Assembly (NCBI GenBank): GCA_963707575.1
Contig: OY970171.1
Location: 2,046,001 to 2,110,000 of the forward strand
Source: Gaiellasilicea sp963707575
GTDB taxonomy: Bacteria; Actinomycetota; Thermoleophilia; Gaiellales; Gaiellaceae
DNA length: 64,000 nucleotides
Direction: 5' to 3'
Shown here: positions 55,729 to 64,000 of the stretch, one piece after another
Position numbering within the stretch: the first letter of the stretch is position 1
Layout of the letters: each line of letters starts with the position of its first letter
Translations under genes and position numbers: made by a program
The notes under the pieces: generated by a model
What the model was told of the DNA's origin: nothing
Database searches by the model: none
What the model saw: only the letters and a program-made list of their open reading frames with translations

Positions 55729-56928
55729 CTAGGAGGCGCCGGGGACCGACCTCGGCCACCCGTCGGGGGGCGCCGCGGTGGGGCCCGCGTCGGCCGCGAC
55801 GGCGACCATCGTGCCCTTGCCCGCCGCCTTCGCGCGGTAGAGCGCCTGGTCCGCACGCTGGAAGAGCGTGATCGCGTCGTCGTCCGGGCGGAGCTCGGTG
55901 ACCCCTGCGGAGAGGTGGAGCCGGCCCGCCTGTCCGACCGACCCCGAGGACACGGCGGTCTCGAGCCGCCGGTAGAGCTGGTCGGCGTCGACGAGGCCCG
56001 ACTCGGGCAGGATCACCGCGAACTCGTCGCCTCCCACCCTGCAGGCGACGTCTGCGGAGCGCACGACGTCGCGGACCTGTTCCGCGGCTGCGGCCAGGAC
56101 GTCGTCCCCGGCGAGGTGCCCGATGCGGTCGTTGATGGCCTTGAAGTCGTCGAGGTCGAGGACGATCAGCGCGAGGCTGCGGGAATAGCGTTGCGCCCGC
56201 GCGACCTCGCGCACCAGCGTCTCGTGGAAGAAGCGCCGGTTGTGCAGGCCGGTCAGCGCGTCGAGGTCGGCCAGCTGCCGCGCCTCGCGGAAGCGGCGCG
56301 CGTTCTCGATCGCAGGCCCGGCGCGGAGCGCGAGCTCCTCGAGCTCGTTGCGCCCGGCTGCGTCGAGCGCCTGCGCGGCGCCCGAGCGCGAGTAGGCCGC
56401 CAGGTAGCCGACGTGCTCGCCCTCGCTGGCGAGCGGGACGATCTGGCCGGCGCGGATCAGCGGCGTCAGGCCCGTCTCCTGCTCCGCGTCGTAGGTGTAT
56501 GCGACCGAGATCGAGCGCGGCACGCTGCCGTCCGGCGGGGCGCCGACCGGCGGTGGACCTGCCTCGTCGACCGACATGCCGAGCGCCGCGACGAGCGGCG
56601 CCGCCGTGCCCCCGTCGACCGTGATCAGCGCTGCGTGCACCCCCGGGAGCGAGCCGGCGGCTTCGAGCGTCCGGGTCAGCACCTCGTCGAGGTCGATCGA
56701 GCCACCCAGCTCGCCCAGCACGCGGGAGCGCCGGTGCTCCTCCTGGACGCGCTCGAGGGCATGCGAGAGCTCGCGCACCATCCCTTCCATGCGATCGTTG
56801 ATCTGGGTGACCGCGTCCACGACCCGCTCCTCGCCGACCCGGCGGGAACGGCGCACGAGCAGGAATGCGACGGCAAGGATTGCCGCCGCGGCCCCTGCCG
56901 CCATGCAAGCGATGAGAACAGTCGTCAT
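55729..56928 (-). CDS. Diguanylate cyclase with membrane anchor and GAF-like domain
   Basis: 399 residues. One transmembrane helix (about 5-25), coiled coil (about 35-70), GAF-like domain (about 75-215) and GGDEF domain (about 220-375). The active site reads RVGGDEFAVIL (GGDEF at 299-303), with the inhibitory I-site RSAD (290-293) five residues before it, so an active, product-inhibited c-di-GMP synthase is expected. DALTGLHNRRFF marks the domain start. It may feed c-di-GMP to PilB-type MshEN domains. GCCGATTA on the minus strand (56958-56951) is a weak FliA/WhiG-like candidate upstream. Confidence 0.9.
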   Translation of the reverse strand: MTTVLIACMAAGAAAAILAVAFLLVRRSRRVGEERVVDAVTQINDRMEGMVRELSHALERVQEEHRRSRVLGELGGSIDLDEVLTRTLEAAGSLPGVHAALITVDGGTAAPLVAALGMSVDEAGPPPVGAPPDGSVPRSISVAYTYDAEQETGLTPLIRAGQIVPLASEGEHVGYLAAYSRSGAAQALDAAGRNELEELALRAGPAIENARRFREARQLADLDALTGLHNRRFFHETLVREVARAQRYSRSLALIVLDLDDFKAINDRIGHLAGDDVLAAAAEQVRDVVRSADVACRVGGDEFAVILPESGLVDADQLYRRLETAVSSGSVGQAGRLHLSAGVTELRPDDDAITLFQRADQALYRAKAAGKGTMVAVAADAGPTAAPPDGWPRSVPGAS

Positions 56929-57152
56929 AGGAGCTGCCGCGTTCCCACCCTAATCGGCTTCGGGAGCGAGAGCTACTGAGCGAAAAGGCTAGACTGCACC
57001 GGTTGCGGACTGGCCGTTTGCGGACGCAGGCGGTGTTCGCTACCATCCGCTGTCCGGTTGGCTAGGGCGATGGACATGCCCGGCCGACCGTTGTGCTGTG
57101 CAAGCTAACTGCAGTTGAGCAAACAGCTGATTCCAGAGGGAGAAGCGCCAGA

Positions 57153-57525
57153 GTGCCGACCGTCAACCAGCTCGTCCGCAAGGGCCGTCAGTCCCCGCAG
57201 GGGAAGACGAAGACGCCTGCGCTGCGCGGGGCCCCGCAGAAGCGTGGGCGTCTGCACGCGCGTGTACACGACGACGCCGAAGAAGCCGAACTCAGCGCTG
57301 CGGAAGGTCGCGCGCGTCCGGCTGACGAACGGCATGGAGGTCACGACCTACATCCCGGGCGAGGGCCACAACCTGCAGGAGCACTCGGTCGTGCTGATCC
57401 GCGGCGGCCGCGTCAAGGACCTGCCGGGCATCCGCTACAAGGTGATCCGCGCCGCGCTCGACACGGCCGGCGTCTCCGACCGCAAGCAGGGGCGCTCCAA
57501 GTACGGCGCCAAGAGGGGCTCGTAG
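57153..57525 (+). CDS. rpsL: 30S ribosomal protein S12, one-base insertion
   Basis: GTG start (PTVNQLVRKGRQSPQGKTKT). One extra G near 57253 (QKRG|VCTRVYTTTPKKPNSALRK) shifts the frame; the rest (KVARVRLTNGMEVTTYIPGE, VLIRGGRVKDLPGIRYKVIR) is canonical. The streptomycin-relevant lysines in TPKKPNSA and the region VLIRGGRVKDLPG are wild type. About 123 residues. The stop overlaps the rpsG start (TAGTG). Confidence 0.94.
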
Positions 57526-57995
57526 TGCCGCGCCGCGCAGAGATCACGCCCCGCGAGCTCGAGGTCGACCCGGTCTACGGGTCGCGCCTCGTCACGCAGT
57601 TCATCAACTGCGTGATGCTGGACGGGAAGAAGTCGACCGCCGAGAAGCTCGTCTACGACGCGCTGGCGATCGTCTCCGAGAAGACGGGCAAGGATGCCGT
57701 CGAGGCGCTCGAGGCCGCCGTCAAGACCGTCACGCCGGTGCTCGAGGTTCGCTCGCGCCGCGTCGGCGGCGCCAACTACCAGGTGCCCGTCGAGGTGCCG
57801 CAGCGCCGCGCGCGCACGCTCGCGATCCGCTGGCTCGTCCAGTTCGCGCGCGAACGGCGCGAGAAGGGGATGGAGCAGAAGATCGCCGGCGAGCTGCAGG
57901 ACGCGATCAACCAGCAGGGCGGCGCGTTCAAGAAGAAGGACGACATCTACCGGATGGCGCAGGCCAACAAGGCCTTCGCGCACTACCGCTGGTAA
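57525..57995 (+). CDS. rpsG: 30S ribosomal protein S7
   Basis: 156 residues, intact, GTG start. PRRAEITPRELEVDPVYGSR, then NCVMLDGKKSTAEKLVYDAL and PVLEVRSRRVGGANYQVPVE, ending AQANKAFAHYRW. Primary binder of the 16S rRNA 3' major domain. Confidence 0.97.
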   Translation: MPRRAEITPRELEVDPVYGSRLVTQFINCVMLDGKKSTAEKLVYDALAIVSEKTGKDAVEALEAAVKTVTPVLEVRSRRVGGANYQVPVEVPQRRARTLAIRWLVQFARERREKGMEQKIAGELQDAINQQGGAFKKKDDIYRMAQANKAFAHYRW

Positions 57996-58002
57996 GGGAG
58001 AC

Positions 58003-60095
<2,093 letters not shown>

Positions 60096-60110
60096 AGGAG
60101 AGACACAAGC

Positions 60111-61301
<1,191 letters not shown>

Positions 61302-61322
61302 CGAAGGGAATCGGGAGCAATC

Positions 61323-61631
61323 GTGGCGCAACAGAAGATCCGCATCCGGCTCAAGGGCTATGACCACCAGCAGCTGGACCGCTCCGCATCCCAGATCGTG
61401 GAGACGGCTCAGCGCACCGGTGCGACGATCACCGGCCCAGTGCCCCTGCCCACCGAGAAGAACGTCTACTGCGTGATCCGGAGTCCCTTCAAGGACAAGG
61501 ACTCGCGCGAGCACTTCGAGGTGCGCACGCACAAGCGGCTGATCGACATCCACAGCCCCACGCCGAAGACGGTGGACTCGCTGATGCGCCTCGATCTCCC
61601 GGCAGGCGTCGACATCGAGATCAAGCTGTGA
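61323..61631 (+). CDS. rpsJ: 30S ribosomal protein S10
   Basis: 102 residues from GTG. QQKIRIRLKGYDHQQLDRSA, GPVPLPTEKNVYCVIRSPFK and REHFEVRTHKRLIDIHSPTP are canonical. First gene of the S10 operon; also the NusE partner in antitermination. Confidence 0.97.
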   Translation: MAQQKIRIRLKGYDHQQLDRSASQIVETAQRTGATITGPVPLPTEKNVYCVIRSPFKDKDSREHFEVRTHKRLIDIHSPTPKTVDSLMRLDLPAGVDIEIKL

Positions 61632-61662
61632 AATCGCTCGCGATTTCACCCAAGGAGCGAGC

Positions 61663-62280
61663 GTGAAGGGGATTCTCGGTCGTAAGCTCGGCATGACCCA
61701 GGTCTTCGACCCGGAGAGCGGCGAGGTGACCCCGGTCACGGTGATCGAGGCCGGCCCGTGCCCCGTCGTCCAGGTCAAGACGGTCGAGATCGACGGCTAC
61801 GAGGCCGTCCAGATCGCCTTCGACGCGGTCGAGGAGCGGAAGCTCTCGAAGCCGGAGCTGGGCCATCTCGCGAAGGCGGGCGCGTCTGCGCACCGCCATC
61901 TCGTCGAGCTGCGCGGCCAGAGCGAGCTCCAGGTGGGCGAGTCGGTCACGGTCGAGGCCTTCGAGCCCGGCGAGCCGGTCAAGGTGGCCGGGATCTCCGT
62001 CGGCAAGGGCTTCCAGGGCACGATCAAGCGCCACAACTTCGCCCGCGGCCCCGTCTCGCACGGCTCGCACAACGTGCGCAAGCCGGGCTCGATCGGCGCC
62101 TCGGCGACCCCCTCGCGCGTGTTCAAGGGCCAGAAGATGGCCGGCCGCATGGGCGGGAAGCGGATCACCCAGCCGGGGCTCGTCGTGCACGAGATCGACG
62201 CCGAGCGCAACCTGCTGCTCGTGAAGGGCTCCATCCCGGGCCCGAAGAGCGGCATCGTCGAGATCAGGGCGGTGAAATAG
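61663..62280 (+). CDS. rplC: 50S ribosomal protein L3
   Basis: 205 residues from GTG. KGILGRKLGMTQVFDPESGE, GTIKRHNFARGPVSHGSHNV and RKPGSIGASATPSRVFKGQK, then MAGRMGGKR, are canonical. AAGGAGCGAGC precedes the start. The final codon and TAG overlap the rplD GTG. Confidence 0.97.
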   Translation: MKGILGRKLGMTQVFDPESGEVTPVTVIEAGPCPVVQVKTVEIDGYEAVQIAFDAVEERKLSKPELGHLAKAGASAHRHLVELRGQSELQVGESVTVEAFEPGEPVKVAGISVGKGFQGTIKRHNFARGPVSHGSHNVRKPGSIGASATPSRVFKGQKMAGRMGGKRITQPGLVVHEIDAERNLLLVKGSIPGPKSGIVEIRAVK

Positions 62281-62901
62281 TGGCTGCTCCCAAGGCACCC
62301 CTCCTCGGCGCGTCATCCAAGAAGGACGTCTCGCTCGAGGCCGACATCTTCGGCGCCGACGTCAAGCCCCACCTCGTCCACGAGACCGTGCGCGCTGAGC
62401 TGAACGCGCGCCGCTCGGGCACCCGCGCCGTCAAGAGCCGCGGGCTCGTCTCGGGCGGCCGTGCCAAGCCGTGGCGCCAGAAGGGCACGGGGCGCGCCCG
62501 CGCCGGCACGACGCGTTCGCCGATCTTCACGGGCGGAGGCGTCACGTTCGCCCTCGGCAGCGAGCTTCGACGTCAAGGTGAACCGCAAGGCGCGCCGCTC
62601 GGCTCTCCGCGGTGCGCTCTCGAGCCACGCCTCGGCCGGCACGCTCGGCCTGCTCTCGGGCGAGTCGTTCGACGCCCCGTCGACGAAGGCCGCCAAGGCT
62701 CTCGTCGCCGACTGGGGCCAGGAGACGCCGCTCGTCGTCGTCGTCGACGAGGGCGAGGAGACGCTGATCAAGTCCTTCCGCAACCTGTCGGGCGTGCTCG
62801 TGACGGTGCCGTCGGAGCTCGAGGTGGCCACGGTCGTCTGGGCGCGCGCGCTCCTGATCACGGAGAGCGCCCTGCCGCTCGTCCAGGGGAGGGCCGCCTA
62901 G
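62280..62901 (+). CDS. rplD: 50S ribosomal protein L4, one-base insertion
   Basis: GTG start. SRGLVSGGRAKPWRQKGTGR, then ARAGTTRSPIFTGGGVTFAL, is followed by a +1 shift near 62563, after which SFDVKVNRKARRSALRGALS continues. The shift falls at the loop before the conserved basic segment. Corrected length is about 206 residues. Confidence 0.94.
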
Positions 62902-63198
62902 ATGTCGCTGCATCCGAACGAGGTCCTGCTCGCTCCGGTCGTCTCGGAGAAGAGCTACAGCCTCATCACCGACCGCAAGTACACGTTCAAGGTGCACAAG
63001 GACGCGCACAAGACGCAGATCCGCCAGGCCGTCGAGGAGCTCTTCGAGGTCAACGTGGAGAACGTCAACATCATCAAGGTGCAGGCGAAGCCGAAGCGCC
63101 GCGGCATGTCGATCGGCAAGCGGCCCGGCTGGAAGAAGGCGATCGTGCAGGTGCGCGAGGGCCAGACGATCGAGATCTTCGAGGGGGCACAGGTCTAA
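62902..63198 (+). CDS. rplW: 50S ribosomal protein L23
   Basis: 98 residues, intact, starting directly after the rplD stop. NEVLLAPVVSEKSYSLITDR, FKVHKDAHKTQIRQAVEELF and GMSIGKRPGWKKAIVQVREG are canonical. Lies at the peptide exit tunnel and docks trigger factor and SRP. Confidence 0.97.
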   Translation: MSLHPNEVLLAPVVSEKSYSLITDRKYTFKVHKDAHKTQIRQAVEELFEVNVENVNIIKVQAKPKRRGMSIGKRPGWKKAIVQVREGQTIEIFEGAQV

Positions 63199-63201
63199 GC
63201 C

Positions 63202-64000
<799 letters not shown>

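Overview
The window is very GC-rich, gene-dense chromosomal DNA of a bacterium. GTG and TTG starts are frequent, stop and start codons often overlap (ATGA, GTGA, TAATG), and several genes appear leaderless. The order tRNA-Met(CAT), rpmG, secE, nusG, rplK, rplA, rplJ, rplL, rpoB, rpoC, then rpsL, rpsG, fusA, tuf, rpsJ, rplC, rplD, rplW, rplB is the classic transcription/translation block. Together with a type IV pilus locus that lacks a visible secretin, this suits a deep-branching actinobacterium, most likely of the class Thermoleophilia (Gaiellales or Solirubrobacterales). That assignment is inference; no 16S rRNA gene is present.

Layout. Bases 1-10,900 hold a primary sigma factor, an aquaporin, a PRC-barrel protein, an Rsm22-like methyltransferase and a mixed accessory run: cupin-TPR, VOC protein, trypsin-like protease, two DHFR-fold reductases, DUF1801, FAD monooxygenase, a tiny HTH protein and a dirigent-like secreted protein. 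Two tRNAs (Thr, Tyr) and a secreted Thr/Pro-rich surface protein lead into a complete type IV pilus locus at 12.7-30.2 kb. It encodes two PilT-like retraction ATPases, PilB, PilC, PilD, PilM, PilN, PilO, a PilP-position protein, a major pilin, three pilin-like or PilX-like proteins, a bifunctional peptidoglycan hydrolase, a PASTA protein and a thioredoxin-fold-like membrane protein. From 30.2 to 41.4 kb come a TetR regulator with membrane-protein genes, VOC and glycosidase-like proteins, a betaine-type ABC transporter, a secreted nuclease-fold protein, thymidine kinase and a secreted HEAAH protein. From 41.5 kb to the end lies the ribosomal/RNA polymerase block, interrupted by a secreted protein of unknown function and a diguanylate cyclase.

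Most interesting signal. The pilus transcription units are preceded by a repeated bipartite promoter, T(C/A/T)(A/G)A, exactly 16 bases, then GCCGAT(A/T/G)(A/G). This is the signature of FliA/SigD/WhiG-type sigma factors. Six strong or good copies and two weaker ones start nearly every unit of the locus. In five of them the start codon follows the -10 element by only 7-8 bases, predicting leaderless mRNAs. One pair (pilV/pilC) is divergent and shares the same four -35 bases. One leads an 11-codon micro-ORF that overlaps pilD. This suggests that a flagellar/sporulation-type sigma factor encoded elsewhere has been recruited as the pilus master regulator. Candidate c-di-GMP links are an MshEN-like region in PilB and a GGDEF cyclase at 55.7-56.9 kb.

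Caution. Roughly fifty small indels break reading frames between 42.4 and 55 kb, in nusG, rplA, rplJ, rplL, rpoB, rpoC and one secreted protein. A few more lie in rpsL, fusA, rplD and rplB. The first 42 kb show only about three. Because these genes are essential and conserved, consensus or assembly error is the most economical explanation. Coordinates there span the presumed whole gene.
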